Shown here: piece after piece, positions 20,717 to 28,510 of the stretch | How positions within the stretch are numbered: position 1 is the first letter of the stretch | Layout of the letters: each line of letters opens with the position of its first letter | DNA from: Crossiella sp. SN42 | GTDB lineage: Bacteria; Actinomycetota; Actinomycetes; Mycobacteriales; Pseudonocardiaceae | Assembly (NCBI RefSeq): GCF_023897065.1 | Contig: NZ_JAMHIV010000014.1 | Span: 1-64,000, forward strand | DNA: 64,000 bases | Direction of reading: 5' to 3' | Position numbers and translations under genes: made by a program | Notes under the pieces: model-generated | Databases searched by the model: none | The model's input: only the letters and a program-made list of their open reading frames with translations | Told to the model about the DNA's origin: nothing

Positions 20717-21133
20717 TCAGGCCGCGGTGCAGTCGGCGCAGGTGCCGAAGATCTCCACGGTGTGGCTGACCTCGGAGAACCCGTGCTCAGCCGCCACCCG
20801 CTCGGTCCACTTCTCCACATCCGGCCCCTCCACCTCCACGGTGCGGCCGCAACGGCGGCACACCAGGTGGTGATGGTGGTGCTGGGAGCAGCGCCGGTAG
20901 ATCGCCTCACCGGAGTCGGTGCGCAGCACGTCCAGCTCGCCGACCTCGGCCAGGCTCTGCAGGGTGCGGTAGACCGTGGTCAGCCCGATGCCCTCGCCGC
21001 GCCGCCGCAACTCCTCGTGGATCTCCTGGGCGGAGCGGAACTCATCCACCTGGTCCAGCAGCTTCGAGACCGCGGCGCGCTGCTTGGTCGAACGCAGTCC
21101 GGGCACCGAGGCCGGTCGTTCGCTCACTGTCAC
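20717..21133 (-). CDS. zur: Fur family regulator, zinc uptake regulator Zur (FurB)
   Basis: Metal-dependent repressor (138 aa) of zinc-uptake genes. The N-terminal winged helix (about 10-85) contains GLTTVYRTLQSLAEVGELDVL. The hinge and dimerisation domain carry HHHHHLVCRRCG and a C-terminal CADC, which form the structural Cys4 zinc site, and the His cluster supplies sensory ligands. Assignment to Zur rather than Fur rests on its location downstream of, and 4-nt overlap with, an SmtB-type ArsR gene, exactly as in mycobacterial smtB-zur (Rv2358-Rv2359). Confidence 0.88.
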   Translation of the reverse strand: MTVSERPASVPGLRSTKQRAAVSKLLDQVDEFRSAQEIHEELRRRGEGIGLTTVYRTLQSLAEVGELDVLRTDSGEAIYRRCSQHHHHHLVCRRCGRTVEVEGPDVEKWTERVAAEHGFSEVSHTVEIFGTCADCTAA

Positions 21134-21495
21134 TGGCCCTCCTCCACGTGCGCGACCGCGTCGACCACGATGTGCGACAGGTGCTCGTCCACCAGCCGGT
21201 ACACGACCTCCCGGCCGTGCCGCTCCCCGCGCACCACGCCGGCCGACTTGAGCACCCGCAGGTGCTGGCTGATCAGCGGCTGGGCCACCCCCAGCGCGTC
21301 CACCAGCTCGTGCACACAGCGCTCCGAGGCCCGCAGCTGGAGCACGATGGCGATCCGCACCGGCGCGGCCAGCGCCCGCAGCAGGTCACCGGCCATGGCC
21401 AGCACGTCCCCCGAGCGTTGCGGGGCGGGTGGCACCGGCGCACGGTCGGGAGAGTGCACGTGGTCATCGGCCAGCGGCGCGATCTCCCTGTTCAC
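21130..21495 (-). CDS. smtB: ArsR/SmtB family metal-sensing repressor
   Basis: Winged-helix repressor (121 aa); in mycobacteria the orthologue SmtB senses excess zinc and controls the smtB-zur operon. The HTH is ALGVAQPLISQHLRVLKSAG, followed by the wing RHGREVVYRL and the C-terminal alpha-5 helix with DEHLSHIVVDAVAHVEE, holding the Asp/His residues of the alpha-5 metal site. The GTG at 21495 was chosen because GAGGAG is 8 nt upstream. It overlaps zur by 4 nt. Confidence 0.86.
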   Translation of the reverse strand: MNREIAPLADDHVHSPDRAPVPPAPQRSGDVLAMAGDLLRALAAPVRIAIVLQLRASERCVHELVDALGVAQPLISQHLRVLKSAGVVRGERHGREVVYRLVDEHLSHIVVDAVAHVEEGQ

Positions 21496-21615
21496 GATGT
21501 GCGCTCCTCTCACCACCCGGCGCCGGGGCAGGCAACTGCGTGCCCGTGAACGACCGAGGCTACCCGTCATCCTAGGCAACTCGGTTACCGATCAGTTCGA
21601 CACACCTCGATGGAC

Positions 21616-21888
21616 CTAACGGAACAGCGAGAAGAGCACACCCACCAGGATGCCCAGCACCACGATCCGCACCACCCGCTCCGGGGCGGACAACCGCGAC
21701 CAGGTGCTGACCACCATGGCCAGCACGAACAACGCCAGCCCCCCGACCAGCACCGCCCCCACCGACCCACCGACGACGACCCCCGCGGCGAACACGGCCG
21801 CCACCACCAGGAACGCCACCACGGGCGGCACCGACTTCAGCGGCCCGTCACCGGGCACCCGGCTCGGCTGAGACCCAGACTCGCGCAC
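21616..21888 (-). CDS. Small hypothetical membrane protein
   Basis: Unrecognised 90-aa protein with two to three hydrophobic segments (about 20-40, 42-60, 74-90) after a short polar N-terminus. A GTG start follows a GGAAGGGAC SD. It sits between the smtB promoter region and a monooxygenase-like gene on the other strand. Confidence 0.6.
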   Translation of the reverse strand: MRESGSQPSRVPGDGPLKSVPPVVAFLVVAAVFAAGVVVGGSVGAVLVGGLALFVLAMVVSTWSRLSAPERVVRIVVLGILVGVLFSLFR

Positions 21889-21947
21889 CGTCCCTTCCTA
21901 CACCCAGCCGGGCAGCGCCCGGCGCGCGGCATCTAGGGTCCTCATCC

Positions 21948-22331
21948 GTGCTGCTCGTCTGCCGGTTCGCCGTGCCCGAGGCCGAGGTCGAGGACTTCCT
22001 GGCCAGGGCCAAACACGCCCTGGAACTGCTCACCAAGGGCCCGCACTGCCGCCGCGGCCGCCTGGCCAGGTCCACCGACGAAGCCGACCGCTGGGTCCTG
22101 CTGGCCGAGTTCGACTCGGTCCCCGCCTACCGCAAAGCCTTGTCCCCCTTCGAGGTCCGCGAACACGTCATCCCACTGCTGTCCCAGGCCCTCGCGGACG
22201 AACCCGCCGCCTACGAGGAGTTGTGGGACGCCACCAACGGCACCGCCAACCGCCACGACAGCCTGGTGGCCAAGGACGCGGGCACGGTCCGCCTCGGCGA
22301 AGCAGGCGGCCCGGCCACTCCCCGCCACTAG
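21948..22331 (+). CDS. Antibiotic biosynthesis monooxygenase (ABM)-domain protein
   Basis: Small dimeric-ferredoxin-fold protein (127 aa). The pattern LLVCRFAVPEAEVEDFLARAKHAL ... LLAEFDSVPAYRKALSPFEVREHV is typical of stand-alone ABM-domain proteins of actinobacteria near uppS/zur. The catalytic role is unproven; many act in small-molecule or haem chemistry. GTG start. The C-terminal 25 residues are polar and probably disordered. A perfect 14-bp hairpin follows 33 nt after the stop. Confidence 0.65.
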   Translation: MLLVCRFAVPEAEVEDFLARAKHALELLTKGPHCRRGRLARSTDEADRWVLLAEFDSVPAYRKALSPFEVREHVIPLLSQALADEPAAYEELWDATNGTANRHDSLVAKDAGTVRLGEAGGPATPRH

Positions 22332-22364
22332 CGAGCCTGGGGCCGCGCGGCGGTCACGCGCGCG

Positions 22365-22403
22365 CCCCGTCGGCACCAGCGCTTTCCGGTGGTGCCGACG
22401 GGG
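22365..22403 (+). terminator. Hairpin terminator after the ABM gene
   Basis: Perfect 14-bp stem (CCCCGTCGGCACCA with TGGTGCCGACGGGG) with an 11-nt loop, between convergent genes and just before the tandem repeat array. Confidence 0.75.
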
Positions 22404-22660
22404 CGGCCGCGGGGCTGGTTGGGTGGCGAGGCTGGCACAGTCGCGGGGCTGGCCCGGTCGCGGGGCTGGCCCGGTCGCGGGACTGGTCCAGTCGCGGGAC
22501 TGGTCCAGTCGTGAGGCTGGCCTGGCCGCGCCGCCGCCCGGTCGCGCTGCTGGCCCGGCTTCGAGGCTGGCCTCGTCGCGCTGCTGGGTCAGCTGCGGGG
22601 CTGGTTTGGCCGCGGGGCTGGTTTGGCCGCAGGGCTGAACCGGTCGCGAGGCTGGACCAG
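22404..22660. repeat. Degenerate 18-bp tandem repeat array
   Basis: About 13 copies of a unit resembling GGTCGCGGGGCTGGCCCG with point changes (GGGACTGGTCCA, GGGGCTGGTTTG, GAGGCTGGCCTC variants), filling the space between the stops of two convergent genes. The frames through it are only shadow ORFs of Arg/Gly/Pro/Ala-rich repeats, and none has a plausible start and SD. Confidence 0.8.
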
Positions 22661-22671
22661 CCGGGCTGCTG

Positions 22672-23007
22672 TCAGGCCGCGTGGTCGCAGGTGGCGCAGG
22701 TGCAGTCCGCGCAGGTGCAGTTGGCGCACGCGTCCGAACACCCCGCGCAGTCGCAGCGGGCGTGGTTGCAGGTCGCGCAGGAGCAGTCGGCGCACTGGCA
22801 CAGCGCGCAGGAGTCGGCGCAGTTCGCGCACTCGCACTTGGCGCACTCGTCGTAGTGCACCCCGTCCGCGGTCTGGTGTTCCCGGTGCACGTGCCCGTCG
22901 TGCAGGTAGTCCACGTGGTCGCCGTGCACCACCGCGTCGTGCCCGCAGCCGGGGCCGTGGGTGTGGCGGTGCGTTTCGGCCGGACGGTGCTCAATGGTGC
23001 TGGTCAT
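22672..23007 (-). CDS. His-rich plus Cys-rich metallothionein-like protein
   Basis: Protein of 111 aa in two blocks. Residues 1-52 are His-rich, with HGDHVDYLHDGH (28-39) and 12 of the 14 histidines; this block resembles a widespread small actinobacterial His-rich protein. Residues 55-107 hold 19 cysteines in alternating CxxC and CxC spacing (for example CAKCECANC, CQCADCSCATC); one more Cys is at 21. Such density and spacing indicate a metallothionein-type metal-cluster domain. It has no signal peptide or membrane segment, so it is cytoplasmic. The ATG at 23007 follows GGGAGG. Zinc or copper storage/detoxification is inferred from composition and from smtB-zur 1.5 kb away. A candidate operator lies 42 nt upstream. 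Confidence 0.85.
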   Translation of the reverse strand: MTSTIEHRPAETHRHTHGPGCGHDAVVHGDHVDYLHDGHVHREHQTADGVHYDECAKCECANCADSCALCQCADCSCATCNHARCDCAGCSDACANCTCADCTCATCDHAA

Positions 23008-23048
23008 GGTCTGCCTCCCACTGGATCGTCGAACCACCGCATACTCAT

Positions 23049-23064
23049 ATGCGCACCTGTGCAT
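23049..23064 (-). promoter_or_regulatory. Candidate operator of the metallothionein-like gene
   Basis: Inverted repeat ATGCGCA-CC-TGTGCAT (one mismatch) 42 nt upstream of the ATG, within the only AT-richer stretch of this promoter region. Short ATG/CAT half-sites of this kind are used by ArsR/SmtB-type metal sensors, but binding is only inferred. Confidence 0.35.
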
Positions 23065-23199
23065 TGCTCGCCCAATGGTCATCTCTGCCCTGAAAGGGTG
23101 AACTTGCTCCTTTCTTCACAAGCCCTTCCTCAGCCCTGAACACCTCTGGCACAGTGCTGACCACACCTCTGATGGGTGATTCTCACGGGGAGAGCCCGC

Positions 23200-23433
23200 A
23201 TGCTCGTTCGACCGCCCAGACCAGGGACCCGCCCGGTCGCCCGCCACGCCACGGCCACCGCCGTGCCAGCCACTGCCGCGGCGCTCAGCATCGACCCAGT
23301 GCTCAGCTCCGACCCAGCGCGCAGCACCGTCGCCGCGCTCGCCACCGGCCCGCTCGCCATCGCTGTCGCGCGGCCGTTCGCCACTCCGGTCCTCGCCAGA
23401 GGCTCCCGCGCCACCGGCGCCCGCGAGGACTGA
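23200..23433 (+). CDS. Doubtful small Ala/Pro/Thr-rich protein
   Basis: A 77-aa frame with a GGGGAG SD 8 nt before its ATG and a high proportion of G/C third positions, but low-complexity composition and no recognisable domain. In the following 230 bp a different frame looks coding (Pro/Thr-rich, then SRRRLVIGAVVLTAAAVG and an AAGC lipobox-like end) and has no start of its own. The two together may be a frameshifted exported protein. Confidence 0.25.
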   Translation: MLVRPPRPGTRPVARHATATAVPATAAALSIDPVLSSDPARSTVAALATGPLAIAVARPFATPVLARGSRATGARED

Positions 23434-23733
23434 CCCAGACGTGGTCGGGGACGGATCCCGCGCCGGGCTCGTCCCCGACCCACCCCACCGAAGCGCAGGC
23501 GGCCACCCCGGCGCCGGCCACGGACACCGAGCCTGCCGACGGGGAGAAGTCGCGGCCTTCCCGCAGGCGACTCGTGATCGGTGCGGTCGTGCTCACGGCA
23601 GCCGCCGTGGGCACGACCGTCGCCGCCGGGTGCCGGCGGCTGCCGCGAGAATCGCATCGTGGTGGCCGGACCCGCGTCGCCACTGGCACACCCCGACTGA
23701 GCCGGCAGCCACCGGCCGGAAAGCCGAGACGCC
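23434..23733 (+). other. Gene remnant or frameshifted exported-protein segment
   Basis: This 300-bp interval has one frame with strongly G/C-ending codons. It encodes a Pro/Thr/Asp-rich stretch and then a Tat-like signal core (SRRRLVIGAVV...VAAGC), but it has no start codon and dissolves into an unrelated Arg-rich tail before the FAD oxidase gene. It may be a decayed Tat lipoprotein. Confidence 0.25.
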
Positions 23734-25191
23734 ATGAGCGTGGACCAATCCGTGACGGCGGTCCTATCCGACCCGCCCGCGGCCCCTGCCTGGCTGGCCG
23801 AGCTGGCGCAGCGCGCCGCGCGCTGGTCCGGCCAGCTCGTCGTCGACCCGGCCGCGCGCGAGGCCGTGGCCACCGACTCGGGCAACCTCGACCACCGCCG
23901 CCCGGCCGCGGTGTACCGCGCCAACTCCGCCGAGGACGTGGCGGAACTGTTGCGGCACACCGGTCCGCGGAGCATTCCGGTCGCGGTCCGCGGTGCGGGC
24001 CACTGCCTGTCCGGGCACACCCTGACCGACGGCGTGGTGCTCACCCTCACCGGCGGCCTCGCCCGGGTCGGCGCGGTCGACGCCGAGGGCCTCATCCAGA
24101 CCGGCGCCGGGGCCACGCTCGCCGAGCTGGACGCCGCCGCCTTCGCCGCGGACCGCCGCCCGGCCTCGGGCCTGCCCGACTACCACGGGCTGACCGTCGG
24201 CGGTGTGCTCGCCGTCGGCGGCATCTCCGCCTGGTGGCGCGAGGGCACCCTGGCCGACCGGGTACGCCGCATCCGGGTGGTCACCGGCCGCGGCGAGATC
24301 CTGCTCGCCTCGGCCACCGAGCACCGCGAGCTGTTCGAGGCCGCGCTGGCCGGACTCGGCGCCGTGGGCGTGATCACCGAGGCCTGGATCGAGCTGGCCC
24401 CGGCCCAGCCCCGCGTGCAGCTGGACCTGCTGGACTACGCCGACCCCGCGACCGCCTTCGCCGCCATGGACGACCTCATGGACCGCGAGGCCGCCGACGA
24501 GGTCTACCTGTGGGTCCAGCGGCCCGGCACCGGCGGCAGGCCGGAGGCGACCTTCCAGGTGCACGCCTACCAGCACACCGACCGCCGCGAGCCGCGGCTG
24601 CTGCCGGTCGAACCCGAACCCGAGCACCGCCTGACGCAGCTGGTGACCTATCCCGAACGCAGCCGGATGATCACCGAGATGTTCGACAGCTTCCGCACCT
24701 CACTCTCCTGGGACGAGACCACCAAGCTCTGGGACGACGTGCTCCTGCCCGGCCCGCACGCCGAGCACTACCTGACCCGCAGGGTCGCCGCGTTCACCGC
24801 GGCCGACTGGGCCACCGACATTCCGCAGTTCGTGCTCGCCTTCCCGCACCGCAGGGCCGCCTTCACCCGGCCCGCGTTCGCCGTGCCGGCCGGGGACAGC
24901 GACCGGATCGTGCTGGTCGACACCCTCCGCGACCGGGGCAGGCCCGGCACCGACCCGGCCTGGACCGCCACCGTGCGGGGCAGCAGGCGGGCCGCGCACG
25001 AGCAGGCCCGCGCCGACGGGGGAGTGGCCTACCCGATCTGGGGCTGCTGGGACGGGGCCTGGCCGCACCCGGTGCGGCTCGGCGCGCACTGGCGGGAGTT
25101 CGCCGAGACGGTCGCCAGGTACAGCCCGCACCTGCACCTCAACCCGGGCACCGGACTGCCCGCGGCGATCCGGGCCGAGCTGGGGCGCTGA
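23734..25191 (+). CDS. FAD-binding oxidoreductase (cytokinin-dehydrogenase-like / BBE-related)
   Basis: Flavoprotein oxidase or dehydrogenase (485 aa) of the PCMH/VAO superfamily. The FAD domain (about 50-235) shows PVAVRGAGHCLSGH, TGAGATLAELD and SGLPDYHGLTVGGVLAVGGIS. The last motif closely follows the arrangement in cytokinin dehydrogenases (DYL-LTVGGTLS-GGI). The C-terminal half is a substrate-cap domain ending with HLHLNPGTGLP. There is no signal peptide, so it is cytoplasmic. The substrate is unknown. ATG start at 23734, with no gene coupled. Confidence 0.85.
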   Translation: MSVDQSVTAVLSDPPAAPAWLAELAQRAARWSGQLVVDPAAREAVATDSGNLDHRRPAAVYRANSAEDVAELLRHTGPRSIPVAVRGAGHCLSGHTLTDGVVLTLTGGLARVGAVDAEGLIQTGAGATLAELDAAAFAADRRPASGLPDYHGLTVGGVLAVGGISAWWREGTLADRVRRIRVVTGRGEILLASATEHRELFEAALAGLGAVGVITEAWIELAPAQPRVQLDLLDYADPATAFAAMDDLMDREAADEVYLWVQRPGTGGRPEATFQVHAYQHTDRREPRLLPVEPEPEHRLTQLVTYPERSRMITEMFDSFRTSLSWDETTKLWDDVLLPGPHAEHYLTRRVAAFTAADWATDIPQFVLAFPHRRAAFTRPAFAVPAGDSDRIVLVDTLRDRGRPGTDPAWTATVRGSRRAAHEQARADGGVAYPIWGCWDGAWPHPVRLGAHWREFAETVARYSPHLHLNPGTGLPAAIRAELGR

Positions 25192-25359
25192 CCCGGACTT
25201 CGCTGTCACGGGCGGACTTCTCGCCCCCGGGGGCACGGCTGAGCGAGGGCGGCGGCGTGCTCTGCCGGCCGGTGAAGGAACGCGGTTGTGGCGGGGGTGG
25301 GGGCGGTCGCTACCCTTGCAGCCTCCCGCTGAATGCCTATGACCTGCTCTGGAGTGTCC

Positions 25360-26745
25360 GTGTCGGCCGATCGGATTGATACCGTCGTCAACCTCTGCAA
25401 GCGCCGAGGCTTCGTCTACCCCTGTGGGGAGATCTACGGCGGTACCAGGTCGGCGTGGGACTACGGACCCCTCGGCGTGGAGCTGAAGGACAACATCAAG
25501 CGCCAGTGGTGGAAGTTCATGGTGCAGGGCCGCGAGGACGTCGTGGGCCTGGACTCCTCGGTGATCCTGCCCCGTGACGTCTGGAAGGCCTCCGGGCACG
25601 TCAACGCCTTCCACGACCCGCTGGTCGAGTGCACCTCCTGCCACAAGCGGTTCCGGGCCGACCAGCTCGCCGAGGAGTACGCCGAGCGCACCGGCAAGCC
25701 CACCACCGAGGACGACATCAGCGACGTCCCCTGCCCGAACTGCGGCACCCGCGGCCAGTACACCGAGCCGCGCGAGTTCAACATGATGCTCAAGACCTAC
25801 CTCGGCCCGGTGGAGTCCGAGGACGGCCTGCACTACCTGCGGCCGGAGACGGCGCAGGGCATCTTCGTCAACTTCCTCAATGTGCAGACCACCTCCCGGC
25901 GGAAGCCGCCGTTCGGCATCGGCCAGATCGGCAAGTCCTTCCGCAACGAGATCACGCCCGGCAACTTCATCTTCCGGACGCGTGAGTTCGAGCAGATGGA
26001 GATGGAGTTCTTCGTCGAGCCCGGCACCGACGAGGAATGGCACCAGTACTGGATCGACGAGCGCTCCCGCTGGTACACCGAACTGGGCCTGGCCAAGGAC
26101 AACCTGCGGATCTACGAGCACCCGCAGGAGAAGCTGTCGCACTACTCCAAGCGGACCGTGGACATCGAGTACCGCTTCCAGTTCGCCGGTCAGGAGTGGG
26201 GCGAGCTGGAAGGCATCGCCAACCGCACCGACTTCGACCTCAGCACGCACAGCAACCACTCGGGCGTGGACCTGTCCTACTTCGACCAGGCCACCAACTC
26301 CCGCTACCGGCCGTTCGTGATCGAGCCTGCCGCCGGTGTCGGCCGCCCGATGATGGCCTTCCTGCTGGAGGCCTACCACGAGGACGAGGCGCCCAACGCC
26401 AAGGGCGGCGTGGACAAGCGGGTCGTGCTCAAGCTGGACCGCAGGCTCGCCCCGGTCAAGGCCGCGGTGCTGCCGCTGTCCCGCAACGCCGACCTCTCGC
26501 CCAAGGCCCGTGACCTGGCCGCGGCGCTGCGCCGGAACTGGAACATCGACTTCGACGACGCGGGCGCCATCGGCCGCCGCTACCGCCGCCAGGACGAGAT
26601 CGGCACCCCGTTCTGCGTGACCGTCGACTTCGACACCCTCACCGACCACGCGGTCACCGTGCGGGAACGCGACACCATGAGCCAGGAGCGGATCTCCATC
26701 GACCAGATCGAGTCCTACCTGGCCGCGCGGCTCGTGGGCTGCTGA
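25360..26745 (+). CDS. glyS: Glycine--tRNA ligase (class II, alpha2 type)
   Basis: Charges tRNA-Gly with glycine (461 aa). The N-terminal signature is [13 protein letters not shown]; class II motifs include motif 2 [34 protein letters not shown], and motif 3 lies near [14 protein letters not shown]. An inserted zinc-ribbon (ECTSCHKRF ... PCPNCG) and a C-terminal anticodon-binding domain are present. The GTG at 25360 was chosen because GGAG is 5 nt upstream and homologues begin just before [11 protein letters not shown] codons at 25333/25339 lack an SD. Monocistronic, closed by a terminator. Equivalent of Rv2357c. Confidence 0.96.
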   Translation: MSADRIDTVVNLCKRRGFVYPCGEIYGGTRSAWDYGPLGVELKDNIKRQWWKFMVQGREDVVGLDSSVILPRDVWKASGHVNAFHDPLVECTSCHKRFRADQLAEEYAERTGKPTTEDDISDVPCPNCGTRGQYTEPREFNMMLKTYLGPVESEDGLHYLRPETAQGIFVNFLNVQTTSRRKPPFGIGQIGKSFRNEITPGNFIFRTREFEQMEMEFFVEPGTDEEWHQYWIDERSRWYTELGLAKDNLRIYEHPQEKLSHYSKRTVDIEYRFQFAGQEWGELEGIANRTDFDLSTHSNHSGVDLSYFDQATNSRYRPFVIEPAAGVGRPMMAFLLEAYHEDEAPNAKGGVDKRVVLKLDRRLAPVKAAVLPLSRNADLSPKARDLAAALRRNWNIDFDDAGAIGRRYRRQDEIGTPFCVTVDFDTLTDHAVTVRERDTMSQERISIDQIESYLAARLVGC

Positions 26746-26779
26746 CCCCGGCACCGCGAGAGGAACGGCTGAACAACTG

Positions 26780-26806
26780 GCCGGGGCTGCCTGTGGCGGC
26801 CCCGGC
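26780..26806 (+). terminator. Terminator of glyS
   Basis: Twelve-base-pair stem (GCCGGGGCTGCC with GGCGGCCCCGGC, one G-T pair) and a 3-nt loop, 34 nt after the stop codon, followed by TTCGTTGT. Confidence 0.7.
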
Positions 26807-26976
26807 TTCGTTGTGGCCGCGGTCACCGCGTTGAGCCGGGAGTATCGGCTGTCCTCCGGGTGGGGGAGCACGGTGCGGAAAGGGGCCTGCCGGGCCGCGG
26901 TGGTGGGCTGGTCGCGGGTAGCTGGCTGGGGGCTGGGGACAGGCGTCGCGGGGCGCTGCCTTGGCGCCCAGCTCTT

Positions 26977-27423
26977 CGCGGTGCGCGGCAGCTCCTCCAG
27001 CCGGCGGACGATCGCGGGCAGCGCGGTGAGGTCCCCGGCGAGCAGGTAGCGGTCGAAGGTGTGCGGCACGATCCGGCCGCCGGGCGGACCGGCCACGTGC
27101 ACCGGCTCGCCGGGCTGGGCCGTGCGGGCCCAGTCCGCGCCGAGGACGCCCTCGTGCAGGGCGATGTCCAGGTCGAGCTCGCCGGTGGCCGGGTCGTAGC
27201 GGCGCACGGTGTACTCGCGGGAGGTCGGCGCGGGCCGCGGCCCGCGCAGCATGGTGCGGAGGGGAGATCCGCCGTGCGGGCGGGCCGGATCAGCGCGGTG
27301 CGGGCAGGGGCGGGCCAGGCCGAGTTCCGACCGCGTCACCGCGGCGGTGCGGACGTCAGCGTTGATCACGGGCGCCGGGCCGCGGACGGTCGAGTCCATT
27401 GTGGACATTGGTATCGGGGGCAT
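26977..27423 (-). pseudogene. Truncated siderophore-interacting protein (SIP/ViuB family) remnant
   Basis: Minus-strand frame beginning near the ATG at 27423. The middle (26977-27219) reads REYTVRRYDPATGELDLDI ... GPPGG ... RYLLAGDLTALPAIVRRLEELP, which is clearly the FAD/NAD(P)H-binding core of ferric-siderophore reductases of the SIP family. The N-terminal FAD-domain part is far too short and unlike the family. The C-terminal third (NAD(P)H half with the terminal Trp-rich motif) is missing; the frame runs into unrelated Pro/Arg-rich sequence. Intact proteins are about 250-280 aa. Confidence 0.7.
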
Positions 27424-27481
27424 GGGCCCGGTTCTCCTTTCGGCGGTTCGGGGTGGCGTTGCGGACTCGCACGGCACGTGC

Positions 27482-28381
27482 TCAGCTCGCGATCACGTCG
27501 GGGCGGGAGGTGAGGCGGGCCAGCGCGTGTGCCGCGCAGAGTTCCTCGGCGACCAGCTCGGGTTCGGCCACCAACCGCTCCACCGGTGTGCGCACCACGT
27601 GCACGCCCGCGGCGGTCAACGGGTCCGGGCCTTCCGGGCGTGGGTTGTCCAGCCAGCGCCAGGCCAGCGCCAAGTCATCCCACCAGGCATCGGCCATGCC
27701 CAGCAGCTGGCGGCCGTCCAGGGTGATGCGCCGGTGCCAGGTCGGCGGTGGCAGCGCGCCGAGGGCGATCACGCGGCGGGCGCGGGCCTGGCGGATGTCG
27801 ACCACCTTGACGTCCAGCTTCTCCAGGGCGGCGCGCACCGCGGGCCGGCCGCGCTGCGGTGAGTCGTCCAGCTCGGCCCACAGCTCCGCGGCCGTCACGC
27901 CGCCGTGTGCGCAGGCCAGGTTGAGCAGCGTGCCCAGCTCGGTCGGGCACCGGGTCCAGCGAGCGGCGTCCAGGGTGGCCCGTGCCACCGAGGTCACCGG
28001 GAAACCCCGGGACACCGTCCACTTCGGCAGCTGCCGAAGCCGTTCCATCCGCAGCGGTTTGGCCGGGCGGGTCCGGTTGGCGTAGGGCACCACCAGGTGG
28101 ACGGTGCCGTCCAGGCCGGGGATCGGGATGCCGTGCAGCTGCAGCGCGTCGTAGCCGGTGAGCAGCGCGTCCGGCTCGGCATAGCGCAGCGCCGCGCGCA
28201 GGAAACCCGCGCGGGTCGGGCGGGTGCCGGTGAGCAGGACGACGCCGGGCAGCGGCTCGCGCCAGGAGTGCACCAGTCTGCCGGGCAGGCCGAGCCGGAA
28301 CAGCTCGGTGGTCTTGGCCACCTGGTGCGGGAACATCGCGGCCAGTCCGTCCAGGCGGACCGGCACGTGGGTCGCGGTCAT
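27482..28381 (-). CDS. Hypothetical protein, AbiEi-antitoxin-like / DUF559-type architecture
   Basis: Actinobacterial protein (299 aa). The N-terminal half resembles the winged-helix/AbiEi-type domain of type IV antitoxin-like proteins: PVTSVARATLDAARWTRCPTELGTLLNLA follows a region where an allele such as DALLTGYDALQLHGIPI is typical. The C-terminal half resembles the DUF559 endonuclease-like fold found fused to it (ITLDGRQLLGMADAWWDD). No AbiEii toxin gene lies beside it. Assignment rests on sequence flavour only. ATG start at 28381. Confidence 0.5.
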   Translation of the reverse strand: MTATHVPVRLDGLAAMFPHQVAKTTELFRLGLPGRLVHSWREPLPGVVLLTGTRPTRAGFLRAALRYAEPDALLTGYDALQLHGIPIPGLDGTVHLVVPYANRTRPAKPLRMERLRQLPKWTVSRGFPVTSVARATLDAARWTRCPTELGTLLNLACAHGGVTAAELWAELDDSPQRGRPAVRAALEKLDVKVVDIRQARARRVIALGALPPPTWHRRITLDGRQLLGMADAWWDDLALAWRWLDNPRPEGPDPLTAAGVHVVRTPVERLVAEPELVAEELCAAHALARLTSRPDVIAS

Positions 28382-28510
28382 GAGGCCAGCGTGGTCCGGC
28401 GCCGGGGGCGGGGCCAGCGGCGCCGGAGCGGGCTGTGGACAGGTGCGTGGTTGTGGACAGGTCGCGATCTTGACGGGGTTCTCGGGCAGCGGGGGTGCCG
28501 GGGTGTGGTA

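Noticed and set aside
24700-27477. 925-codon open frame on the minus strand across glyS and the FAD oxidase
   Set aside because: It is the high-GC shadow of plus-strand genes; only its first part (26977-27423) shows genuine similarity to a protein family and is reported as a pseudogene.
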